From: Crocinitomicaceae bacterium
GTDB taxonomy: Bacteria; Bacteroidota; Bacteroidia; Flavobacteriales_D; Crocinitomicaceae
Length of the DNA: 64,000 nt
Direction: 5' to 3'
NCBI GenBank assembly: GCA_024639405.1
Contig: JAHEIL010000004.1
Coordinates: 20,545 to 84,544, forward strand
Within the stretch, counting starts at the first letter, position 1. Each line of letters begins with the position of its first letter. A program made the position numbers and the translations under genes. Below, piece by piece: positions 45,620-53,950 of this stretch. The notes below the pieces were generated by a model. The model had not been told where the DNA came from and did not search any database. It saw nothing but the letters and a program-made list of their open reading frames with translations.

Positions 45620-46621
45620 ATGGAGAAAGCAAAACAATATATCGAAGAAATACTAGGTGAGTCAATCATTATAACAACGATTAAATCCAAAGATCTTGGG
45701 TCTCTATTGCCATTTTACATGACTGAAATGTACTCGTTTTGCAAAGTACAAATGATGCACAATACGTTACTCTTATTTGAACCAAAACACAACGATGATT
45801 TGAGTATCCTTCAATTATCAAAGCATCAAGAACTGATCGAGGAAAAATTACATTGTAAATCAGCGGTAGTCTTGCAAGAAATAGAACGTTTTCAGCGCCA
45901 ACGTTTAATTGAAAAAAGGGTGCAGTTCATTATACCTGGAAAACAGATCTATTTGCCATTCTGGTTAATTGATTTAAAAGAAGGAAATAATCAAAAAAGG
46001 CAAAAAAAAGAATCACTTTCTCCAGCTGCTCAAATGATACTTATTTGGTATTTGCTCGATAAAAAAAATCTTATTGATTTCAGCTCTTCTAGTTTACAGG
46101 ACCTTGCTAAGCAATTTGAGTATTCACCCATGACTATAACAAAAGCCACAAACGAACTTGTTTCAAATGAATTATGTGAATTCAGAACAGATGGAAAACA
46201 AAAATTCATTGATTTCCAAAAGGATAAACAGAATTTATGGGCGAGATCTGAACCATACCTAGTAAACCCGGTTCTAAAGACTATTTATATTGATCATTTA
46301 CCAAATAGCGTTGGTCACGTTCTATCCAACTTTTCTGCATTATCAGAGTACTCTGAAATGAATCCAAGTTCGCAAAGGTATTACGCCATTGACAAAACAG
46401 TTTTCTATGGGCTCGAAAAAACAGGTGAATTCAAAAATTCTAATGATAGAGAAGGAAAATATTGCATTGAAGTTTGGAAATACAATCCGGAGAAATTCAT
46501 GGAGATAGTCCATAACAACGATTTTGCAGTAGATCCTTTATCTTTATATTTAAGTATGAAAGATAACCAAGACGAAAGAACCGAATACGCATTTGAAAAT
46601 TTAATTGATCATATATGGTAA
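45620..46621 (+). CDS. winged-helix antitoxin-like protein partnered with AbiEii
   Basis: A 333-residue protein. The middle holds a winged-helix DNA-binding segment (about 130-195): SPAAQMILIWYLLDKKNLID, then SLQDLAKQFEYSPMTITKATNELVSNELCEF, similar to MarR/AbiEi-type domains. The C-terminal half (about 195-333) is alpha/beta and the N-terminus unassigned. It overlaps the following AbiEii-like gene by 7 bp, the layout of AbiE antitoxin-toxin pairs, in which AbiEi neutralises the toxin indirectly and represses the operon. It is longer than typical AbiEi (about 200), so identity is tentative. Confidence 0.65.
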   Translation: MEKAKQYIEEILGESIIITTIKSKDLGSLLPFYMTEMYSFCKVQMMHNTLLLFEPKHNDDLSILQLSKHQELIEEKLHCKSAVVLQEIERFQRQRLIEKRVQFIIPGKQIYLPFWLIDLKEGNNQKRQKKESLSPAAQMILIWYLLDKKNLIDFSSSSLQDLAKQFEYSPMTITKATNELVSNELCEFRTDGKQKFIDFQKDKQNLWARSEPYLVNPVLKTIYIDHLPNSVGHVLSNFSALSEYSEMNPSSQRYYAIDKTVFYGLEKTGEFKNSNDREGKYCIEVWKYNPEKFMEIVHNNDFAVDPLSLYLSMKDNQDERTEYAFENLIDHIW

Positions 46622-47382
46622 TCGGACTCTCTATATTCAAGGACTTCTTTAAGGACCACCAAGATACTTATTTGATTATTGGAGGCACAGCTTGTGATTT
46701 TCTTATTGAGGATGCTGGTTTCGAACCGAGAGCTACCGATGACATTGATATGGTATTGATTGTAGAGGCATTATCACCAGAATTTGTAACTAAATTTTGG
46801 GAATTCATCAAAGAAGGTGGCTATGAAATAAAACAAGTACACGAGGAAAAACGCAATTGTTACCGATTCTGTGTGCCGTCGAATAAGGAATTTCCAAAGC
46901 AAATAGAATTGTTTTCAAAAGTACCAGATGCAATTGATCATAATAGCGAATTTCATTTAACACCCATACCAACAATTGATGGTGTTTCAAATCTTTCGGC
47001 AATATTATTGAACGAAGATTATTATGAATTTACGGTCACTCATAGCGAAATTCGAGACGGTGTGCATTATGCCAATATCGAAGCAATTATTTGTTTAAAA
47101 GCTTTTGCCTATTTGGACAATAAGAAACGTAAAGAAGCTGGTCAAGTGGTTAAACAAAGAGACATCGACAAACACAAATACGACATTTTCAGAATGGTGT
47201 TTTTATTACCAGGAGAAATCAATTTTGTAGTACCTGAAATTATTAAAATAAATCTACAAGAATTTGTAGATATCGTTAAGGATGATTTACCAACCCCAGA
47301 TATTTTCAAGAACAATGGATTTGGAGAGCAAGATATGCAACGAATATTTGAACAATTGAAAACACTATTTAACCTTAAATAA
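46615..47382 (+). CDS. AbiEii/AbiGii-like nucleotidyltransferase toxin
   Basis: A 255-residue protein with the nucleotidyltransferase core near the start: IIGGTACDFLIEDAGFEPRATDDIDMVL (Gly23-Gly24 and Asp43/Asp45), a fold used by AbiEii toxins, which inactivate tRNAs or other targets by adding nucleotides. The remainder (about 90-255) is the helical and strand-rich extension of the family with KRKEAGQVVKQRDIDKHKYD. It overlaps its partner gene by 7 bp and is followed without gap by the two-domain hsdS gene (start at 47383). Toxin activity is inferred from family. Confidence 0.78.
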   Translation: MVIGLSIFKDFFKDHQDTYLIIGGTACDFLIEDAGFEPRATDDIDMVLIVEALSPEFVTKFWEFIKEGGYEIKQVHEEKRNCYRFCVPSNKEFPKQIELFSKVPDAIDHNSEFHLTPIPTIDGVSNLSAILLNEDYYEFTVTHSEIRDGVHYANIEAIICLKAFAYLDNKKRKEAGQVVKQRDIDKHKYDIFRMVFLLPGEINFVVPEIIKINLQEFVDIVKDDLPTPDIFKNNGFGEQDMQRIFEQLKTLFNLK

Positions 47383-48591
47383 ATGGAAAAAACACTTGCA
47401 ATGGAAAAGGTTAGGGAGGGATATAAGCAAACTTCAATTGGGGTCATTCCAGAAGAATGGAATATATCAAAACTAGGGAGATTATCTAAAATAGGAACAG
47501 GTTCGAAAGACAATAAGGATAAATCTGATGTAGGTATTTATCCATTTTTTGTACGTTCAAAAAACATTGAAAGAATCAATACCTTTTCATATGACGGAGA
47601 GGCAATTTTAATACCAGGGGAAGGGAAAATAGGTGAAATATTTCATTATATAATAGGTAAGTTTGACTTTCATCAACGTGTATATAAGGTCAGTGATTTT
47701 GAAAATGGCATATCTGGAAAATATATCTATTATTATCTTCAAAATTTCTTTATTAAAGAAACAATTCGAAATTCAGTAAAGGCAACAGTTGATAGTCTCA
47801 GATTACCAACTTTTACAGAAATGTTGATTCATCTACCTTCTTTTCATGAACAACAAAAAATTGCAGCGATTCTATCGGCTTGGGATGAGGCAATTTCCAA
47901 ACAAAAATCACTTGTTGAGCTAACCAAAACAAGAAATCAAGGCTTGGCCAGACAATTACTTTCAGGGAAAAAGAGATTGAAAGGGTTTGATGGGGAGTGG
48001 AAATTTTCAATTCTTTCAAAAGTAGTCAACCGTGTAAAGAATTCATTCATTCCAGAACAAAATGAATTGTATCAACAAATTGGAATTCGTTCTCACACAA
48101 AAGGTCTATTCTATAAGGAACCTGTTTCTGGAAAAGAACTAGGAAATAAGTCTGTTTTTTGGATAGAGCCGAATTGCTTTGTGGTAAATATTGTTTTTGC
48201 TTGGGAACACGCTATTGCAAAAACTACTACAAACGAAATTGGAATGATAGCATCTCACCGTTTCCCAATGTTCAAACCTAAAAAAGATCTTCTTGATTTA
48301 GATTATATGCTTAATTATTTTAAATCACCTAAAGGAAAAGATCTTCTTGGATTAGCTTCTCCTGGAGGTGCGGGTCGAAATAAAACATTAGGACAAGCAG
48401 AGTTTTTAAAATTACCTATTTTATTGCCTTCTTTAGAAGAACAAAAAGCAATTTCTATAGTCATAGAGCATGCAACCAATGAATTACAAAAACTAGAACT
48501 ACAATTAAGCTTACTTCAAAATGAGAAAAAGGGTTTGATGCAAAAATTATTGACGGGAGAAGTAAGAGTGAAACTAAATGATATAAACTGA
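47383..48591 (+). CDS. hsdS: type I restriction specificity subunit, two-domain
   Basis: A 402-residue full-size S subunit. Two target recognition domains, about 20-155 (IGVIPEEWNISKLGRLSKIGTGS) and 205-350 (GEWKFSILSKVVNRV), are separated by the central conserved helix (SFHEQQKIAAILSAWDEAIS) and followed by the distal helix (LPSLEEQKAISIVIEHATNEL). These read two half-sites of the DNA target. It starts directly after the toxin stop (47380-47382). With the half S gene at 42661 the locus has two specificity proteins, so more than one target is possible. Confidence 0.9.
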   Translation: MEKTLAMEKVREGYKQTSIGVIPEEWNISKLGRLSKIGTGSKDNKDKSDVGIYPFFVRSKNIERINTFSYDGEAILIPGEGKIGEIFHYIIGKFDFHQRVYKVSDFENGISGKYIYYYLQNFFIKETIRNSVKATVDSLRLPTFTEMLIHLPSFHEQQKIAAILSAWDEAISKQKSLVELTKTRNQGLARQLLSGKKRLKGFDGEWKFSILSKVVNRVKNSFIPEQNELYQQIGIRSHTKGLFYKEPVSGKELGNKSVFWIEPNCFVVNIVFAWEHAIAKTTTNEIGMIASHRFPMFKPKKDLLDLDYMLNYFKSPKGKDLLGLASPGGAGRNKTLGQAEFLKLPILLPSLEEQKAISIVIEHATNELQKLELQLSLLQNEKKGLMQKLLTGEVRVKLNDIN

Positions 48592-48610
48592 ACCTAAAAA
48601 CACTGTATAT

Positions 48611-49972
48611 ATGAACATAAATCAATACCAAAGCTGCTTAACTAGCTTGAATGAAATTCAAACATTAGATTGTGACAAAATAATTTTTGATGCCTATCCT
48701 GAAATTGTTGATATGACACAGATTGTGTTTTCAAAATACAATGCTGAAGATTTTATGGTGCTGTTTAATCGAATGATTAGACAATTACAACACGAATTAA
48801 CAGATGGATTAAAATTGCTTTTACCAAATACAGAAAATTATCAAAACGATTTTGGAAGTGTTGATCTTAGCTCTGAATTGCCATTATTCAAAAGGTATTT
48901 CGAGAGTAAAAACTTCACCCATTTAGAGCCACTACTTGATAAGTTTATACATTATCAAATTAAAAATGGATTTTGGAATAAAACAGTTATTAAAACAACT
49001 GTTATAGAACAAAATAAATTAAAAGCACAATTTGAATTAATCGATAAAAACCAAAAAGCACTCACAAATAATATAGAGGCTTTTGAAAATTTAAAACAAA
49101 ATTTCAGTCAAAAAATCGCTGAAATAGATTCAATTATTCTAACAAAAAAGGCTGAACTCGATCAAATTACTCAAAATTTAAACTCGTCTACGAACCAATC
49201 AAATGAGATTACAGTTTTACTAGCAAGTGTGACCAATAAAGACACTGAGGCATCAGGTATAATACATAATTTGACTGGAAAAGTAGAAGCAATTGATGTT
49301 GATATTAAGAATTATCAAGAATCATATGGTATTATTGAAAATCAATGGGAAACATTAGAAAAAGATTTACAAAAGAATCTTAAAGATGCGACTTCAAATT
49401 TTGAAAAATCAAAGGAACATATTGAATTTACAGAAAGCAGAAGGGAACAAATTGAAAAATTAACCGGAATGGCAGCGGATGGTGCATTGGGAACAAAATT
49501 TCATCAAAGGGAAGAAACAATAGAAAAAGGAAGAAAGCTTTGGATTTGGATAGTTCCCATTATGACAATAGTTTCAATTTTCTGGATAATAGCAGTATTT
49601 AATTGGTATCCAGCAAAATTTAAAAATGAGTGGGTAAATTTAAGTGTAAACCTATTAAAGACGGCTCCAGCTTTTATCTTGTTGGGTTTTGTATTCAAGC
49701 AATATACCAAGGAGAGAAATTTGGAGGAAGAATATGCTTTCAAATCTGCGGTAGCAATGACTCTTACAGCCTATTCAAATATGTTATCTGAAAGAGATAT
49801 TGAACGAAATGACTCAAGACAAAAAATGCTGTTAGAATCAATTGAGAAACTTTATAATCAACCAAAAATTTATCCTGAAAAAAGCAGCACTGTATTCAGT
49901 TTTAGCACAAAACATTTAAAAGATTCTGTTGATTCTTTGAATGAAAGCGTGAAAAATGTTAAAGGGGAATAA
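48611..49972 (+). CDS. coiled-coil membrane protein within the restriction locus
   Basis: A 453-residue protein with an unassigned N-terminal helical domain (about 1-120), a long coiled coil (about 120-290, FELIDKNQKALTNNIEAFEN) and two membrane helices near 305-325 (KLWIWIVPIMTIVSIFWIIA) and 345-365. The C-terminus is cytosolic and includes YAFKSAVAMTLTAYSNMLSE. No family is assigned; similar proteins with 2TM near the C-terminus occur inside some Bacteroidota type I loci. It lies 19 bp after hsdS and 45 bp before hsdR. It may anchor or regulate the restriction complex at the membrane, or act independently. Confidence 0.7.
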   Translation: MNINQYQSCLTSLNEIQTLDCDKIIFDAYPEIVDMTQIVFSKYNAEDFMVLFNRMIRQLQHELTDGLKLLLPNTENYQNDFGSVDLSSELPLFKRYFESKNFTHLEPLLDKFIHYQIKNGFWNKTVIKTTVIEQNKLKAQFELIDKNQKALTNNIEAFENLKQNFSQKIAEIDSIILTKKAELDQITQNLNSSTNQSNEITVLLASVTNKDTEASGIIHNLTGKVEAIDVDIKNYQESYGIIENQWETLEKDLQKNLKDATSNFEKSKEHIEFTESRREQIEKLTGMAADGALGTKFHQREETIEKGRKLWIWIVPIMTIVSIFWIIAVFNWYPAKFKNEWVNLSVNLLKTAPAFILLGFVFKQYTKERNLEEEYAFKSAVAMTLTAYSNMLSERDIERNDSRQKMLLESIEKLYNQPKIYPEKSSTVFSFSTKHLKDSVDSLNESVKNVKGE

Positions 49973-50017
49973 AATAAGCCAATCATCAGATTCATTGTTT
50001 GAAACAACCAGAATATA

Positions 50018-53000
50018 ATGCAAAATCCATCTTTCATAGAAGACCACATATCCCAACTCCCAGCTCTCAAATTATTGATGAACATGGGTTGGAAATACTT
50101 GACACCAGAGCAAGCATTAGAAGCGCGTGGCAATAGAAATTCAAATGTCCTCTTAGAAGAGATTCTAAAAGTTCAGTTGCAGAAAATCAACAAGATTGAA
50201 TACAAGCAAAAAGAATTTCCGTTTTCAGATTCAGCAATCAATAATGCTATTCTAGCATTACGTGATCTTCCGGAACAAGATGGTTTCATTGCTGCAAATC
50301 AATTTTTCTACGAACTAATAACGCTTGGTAAAAGTTTCGAGCAAACGGTGTTAGGAGATAAAAAGAGTTTTTCGTTTAACTATATCGATTGGAAGAATCC
50401 AGAAAATAATAGTTTTCATATAACGGAAGAGTATTCGGTATTGCGTTCAGAAAGAGCAGATACCTACAGACCAGATATTGTTTTATTTGTGAATGGTATT
50501 CCGATGGTTGTAATTGAATGCAAAAGTCCAAAAATCAAAGATCCAATTGATAAGGGAATTGAACAACATTTGCGCAATCAACAAGAAGATGGTATTCGTT
50601 CCTTGTATTTATATTCCAATTTGACAATTGCCTTATCCACAAACGAAGCTAAATATGCAACAACGGCAACAAGCAAAGAATTTTGGAGTTTTTGGAAAGA
50701 AATCTTTAAAACAAAGGAAGAAGAACGTCTATGGGAAACTGATATTTTTGAAATCAAACACAAACCATTAGCAGATAATGAACGATCAGCATTGTTCAAA
50801 GAGCGTTTTCAACATGTTTGGAAGTTAATGGAGCAAATTGAAAAAGAGGAACAAGTAATAACTGAACAAGATAAATTATTATTTAGTACGTGCGAACCTA
50901 AAAGGTTACTGGACCTTATGTTCAATTTCACATTGTATGATGAGGGAATTAAGAAAGTTGCTCGTTATCAGCAGTTTTTTGCAATTAAAAACACCTTATC
51001 AAGGATAATTAAAACAGATAATCATGGCAAGCATCCTGGGGGTGTAATTTGGCATACACAAGGAAGTGGAAAATCATTGACCATGGTAATGTTAGCCCAA
51101 TTGATTGCATCCAATCCGAATATTAAAAATCCAAAAATTTTATTGGTTACAGATAGAATTGATTTGGATGATCAGATAACAGAAACATTTAGAAAGTGTC
51201 AAGTTCCAGTTGAAAATGCACAAACAGGAAAACATTTGGTAGAATTATTATTAAGTCCAGGTGATACTGTAATCACTACCTTGATTCATAAGTTTGAGGC
51301 AGCTGTTAATCAATCAAAACATGATTTTGATTCATCCGAAATATATGTTCTAATTGACGAAGGACACAGAAGTCAATACGGAACGTTTAACGTGAAAATG
51401 CGCAAAGTATTCCCAAATGCATGTTTCATTGCTTTCACAGGTACACCTTTAATGAAGAATGAAAAGAGTACTGCGAATAAATTTGGTGGTTTAATTGATG
51501 TGTATTCTATTACAGATGCAGTATCAGATGGTGCGGTTGTTCCTTTACTTTATGAAGGCCGTCACAACCTGATTGAAGTAAATGAAAAACCATTGGATAA
51601 CTATTTTGACAAAGTCAGTGAACCTTTGACAAAATACGGTAAGGCAGCATTAAAAAGAAAATACAGTTCCAAAAACATCATTAACAAAGCGGATCAGGTC
51701 ATATATGCGAGAGCTTGGGATGTAACAGAACATTACGTTTCCAATTTCCAAAACACAGGGTTTAAAGGTCAATTAGTTGCTCCAAATAAAGCGACCGCAA
51801 TTAAATACAAAGAGTATTTAGATGAAATTGGAAAGGTTTCATCTGAGGTCATAATGTCCGCTCCTGATACAAGAGAAGGTGAAGAGGATGCATTTGAAGT
51901 AGCAGACGATAAAGTGAAGCGTTTTTGGAAATCTCGAATGGATAAATACAATACGCAGGAGAAATACGAAAAAACAATTATCAATTCGTTCAAGAAGCAG
52001 GATTCACCAGAGTTAATAATTGTAGTGGACAAACTTTTAACAGGTTTTGATGCTCCTCGAAATATTGTGTTATACCTAACAAGACCATTAAAAGAGCATA
52101 CGTTATTGCAAGCAATTGCCCGAGTAAATCGATTGTATCCAGGAAAAGATTATGGGTACATAATTGACTACTTTGGAAATCTTGAAAATCTGCATAATGC
52201 ACTTGAAGCTTATTCAGGAGAAAATGATTTTGATGCGGAAGATATAGAAGGAACATGGACAAATATTACGGAAGAATTAAAGAAATTGCCACAAGCACAT
52301 TCAGAAGTATGGGATATATTCAAAACAATAAAGAACAAATACGACGAGCCTGCTTATGAAGAATTACTTTCCGATGAGGCTAAACGCCATGTTTTTTATG
52401 AAAAGGTTTCCATTTTTGCCCGAATTTTAAAAATGGCTCTTTCAAGTTATGAATTTTCAACCAAAACAGATGAAAAAGTAATTGACAAGTATAAAAAGGA
52501 TGCAAAGTTCTTTTTGGCATTGAGAATTTCTGTAAAAAGAAGATATTCCGATGAAATCGATTACAAGGAATATGAACTGCAAGTTCAAAAATTAATAGAT
52601 AAACACATTACCACAGAAGGTGAGGTATTACGAATAACTGAATTAGTCAATATTTTCGACAAGGCAGAAAGAGAAGCAGAAGTAGAAAAACTAATTAGTA
52701 AAGCTGCCAAGGCCGATCATATTGCGAGTAGAACTATAAAGGCAATAAATGTCAAAATGAATGAAGACCCTATCTTCTATAAAAAGTTGTCAAAATTATT
52801 GCGCGAAACAATTGATGATTATCACCAGCAACGTATTGATGAAGCAGATTATTTAAAGAAGGCACTTGAACTAGAAGAAACTTTCTTAAAAGGTCAAATT
52901 GATAATGTGCCTTCTAATTTGAAAGGAAATGCAACTGGAATAGCCTTATTCAATTTAATTACAGAAGTATTTAAAGACCAACTAAAAAGCAATCCTGAAA

Positions 53001-53233
53001 TTGCGCCTGAAATGGCAGAAGGAATAGATAATTTGATTCGCTCGATTGTTTATGAAAATGATAAATTAATAATTGATTGGCAAAATAAATCGGATATAGA
53101 AGGCCATATAAAAATTGCAATTGATGATTATCTGTACGATATAAAAACTAAATACAACATTGACCTTCCATTTAGTTTAATTGATCAGATGGTTGAGGAT
53201 GGTTTAAAAGTATCGAAACTGAAATTCGTATAA
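50018..53233 (+). CDS. hsdR: type I restriction endonuclease subunit R
   Basis: A 1071-residue DNA translocase and nuclease. The N-terminal PD-(D/E)xK nuclease reads YRPDIVLFVNGIPMVVIECK, with Asp153 and Glu167/Lys169. The helicase core has Walker A GGVIWHTQGSGKSLTM, DEAD-box-like VLIDEGHRSQ, FIAFTGTPLM and QAIARVNRLY. A C-terminal coiled region contacts M. It pulls unmodified DNA and cuts it far from the target. Length and motifs are complete. It is preceded by the coiled-coil membrane protein and followed 3 bp later by the YgjP-type gene. Confidence 0.94.
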   Translation: MQNPSFIEDHISQLPALKLLMNMGWKYLTPEQALEARGNRNSNVLLEEILKVQLQKINKIEYKQKEFPFSDSAINNAILALRDLPEQDGFIAANQFFYELITLGKSFEQTVLGDKKSFSFNYIDWKNPENNSFHITEEYSVLRSERADTYRPDIVLFVNGIPMVVIECKSPKIKDPIDKGIEQHLRNQQEDGIRSLYLYSNLTIALSTNEAKYATTATSKEFWSFWKEIFKTKEEERLWETDIFEIKHKPLADNERSALFKERFQHVWKLMEQIEKEEQVITEQDKLLFSTCEPKRLLDLMFNFTLYDEGIKKVARYQQFFAIKNTLSRIIKTDNHGKHPGGVIWHTQGSGKSLTMVMLAQLIASNPNIKNPKILLVTDRIDLDDQITETFRKCQVPVENAQTGKHLVELLLSPGDTVITTLIHKFEAAVNQSKHDFDSSEIYVLIDEGHRSQYGTFNVKMRKVFPNACFIAFTGTPLMKNEKSTANKFGGLIDVYSITDAVSDGAVVPLLYEGRHNLIEVNEKPLDNYFDKVSEPLTKYGKAALKRKYSSKNIINKADQVIYARAWDVTEHYVSNFQNTGFKGQLVAPNKATAIKYKEYLDEIGKVSSEVIMSAPDTREGEEDAFEVADDKVKRFWKSRMDKYNTQEKYEKTIINSFKKQDSPELIIVVDKLLTGFDAPRNIVLYLTRPLKEHTLLQAIARVNRLYPGKDYGYIIDYFGNLENLHNALEAYSGENDFDAEDIEGTWTNITEELKKLPQAHSEVWDIFKTIKNKYDEPAYEELLSDEAKRHVFYEKVSIFARILKMALSSYEFSTKTDEKVIDKYKKDAKFFLALRISVKRRYSDEIDYKEYELQVQKLIDKHITTEGEVLRITELVNIFDKAEREAEVEKLISKAAKADHIASRTIKAINVKMNEDPIFYKKLSKLLRETIDDYHQQRIDEADYLKKALELEETFLKGQIDNVPSNLKGNATGIALFNLITEVFKDQLKSNPEIAPEMAEGIDNLIRSIVYENDKLIIDWQNKSDIEGHIKIAIDDYLYDIKTKYNIDLPFSLIDQMVEDGLKVSKLKFV

Positions 53234-53236
53234 GCT

Positions 53237-53935
53237 ATGCCGGAACATAAATTAAAATTCGGTTCTGCTACAATAAATTATACGCTTCATTTTAAAGAGC
53301 GAAAAACGCTTGGTATAAAAGTTTACCCAAATTGTACAGTTCAAGTTTTTGCTCCAATGGATGCAAATATTAAAGTGATCCATTCAAAATTAAAAGAAAG
53401 AGCCCCATGGATTTTACGACAATTGAATGAATTCTTGTCATACCATCCATTAACACCACCTCGTAAATATATTCCTGGTGAAACACATTTATATTTAGGT
53501 AAGCAATACAAATTAAAACTTTTAATTTCCGACTCAAATCAAGTGAAATTGAAGAGTGGAGAATTAGTTATCCATCATAAAATTGATGTAAGCCCAAAAG
53601 ATGTTCTCAATAATTGGTATAAGACTAAAGCCACGGATTATTTTTCCAAAACATTAAATAATTCAATAGTACTTTTCTCAAAATACTCAATTGAAGTTAC
53701 AAAGCTTCAAATTCGTAAAATGTCAAAACGTTGGGGTAGCTGCACTTCTGATGGTAAAATAATTCTCAATTCCGAGTTAATTAAAGCACCAAAAGGAAGT
53801 GTTGAGTATGTAATAATTCATGAATTGTGTCATTTGGTACATCACAATCACACTAAAGCATTTTATGATCTGCAACAAAGAATCATGCCTGATTGGAAAC
53901 AATGGAAAGAAAGATTAGAACATTGTTTGGTTTAA
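53237..53935 (+). CDS. YgjP/DUF45 family metalloprotease
   Basis: A 232-residue protein of the YgjP family. The zinc site is IIHELCHLVHHNHTKAF (His195, Glu196, His199) and RWGSCTSDG (166-174) lies before it, as in YgjP and WSS1/SprT-like enzymes. These are frequently the last gene after hsdR and may cut proteins trapped on DNA. It begins 3 bp after the hsdR stop, so it belongs to the restriction operon. Substrate is unknown. It converges with the Hsp90-like ATPase gene across 15 bp. Confidence 0.88.
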   Translation: MPEHKLKFGSATINYTLHFKERKTLGIKVYPNCTVQVFAPMDANIKVIHSKLKERAPWILRQLNEFLSYHPLTPPRKYIPGETHLYLGKQYKLKLLISDSNQVKLKSGELVIHHKIDVSPKDVLNNWYKTKATDYFSKTLNNSIVLFSKYSIEVTKLQIRKMSKRWGSCTSDGKIILNSELIKAPKGSVEYVIIHELCHLVHHNHTKAFYDLQQRIMPDWKQWKERLEHCLV

Positions 53936-53950
53936 GACAATATATCAAAT

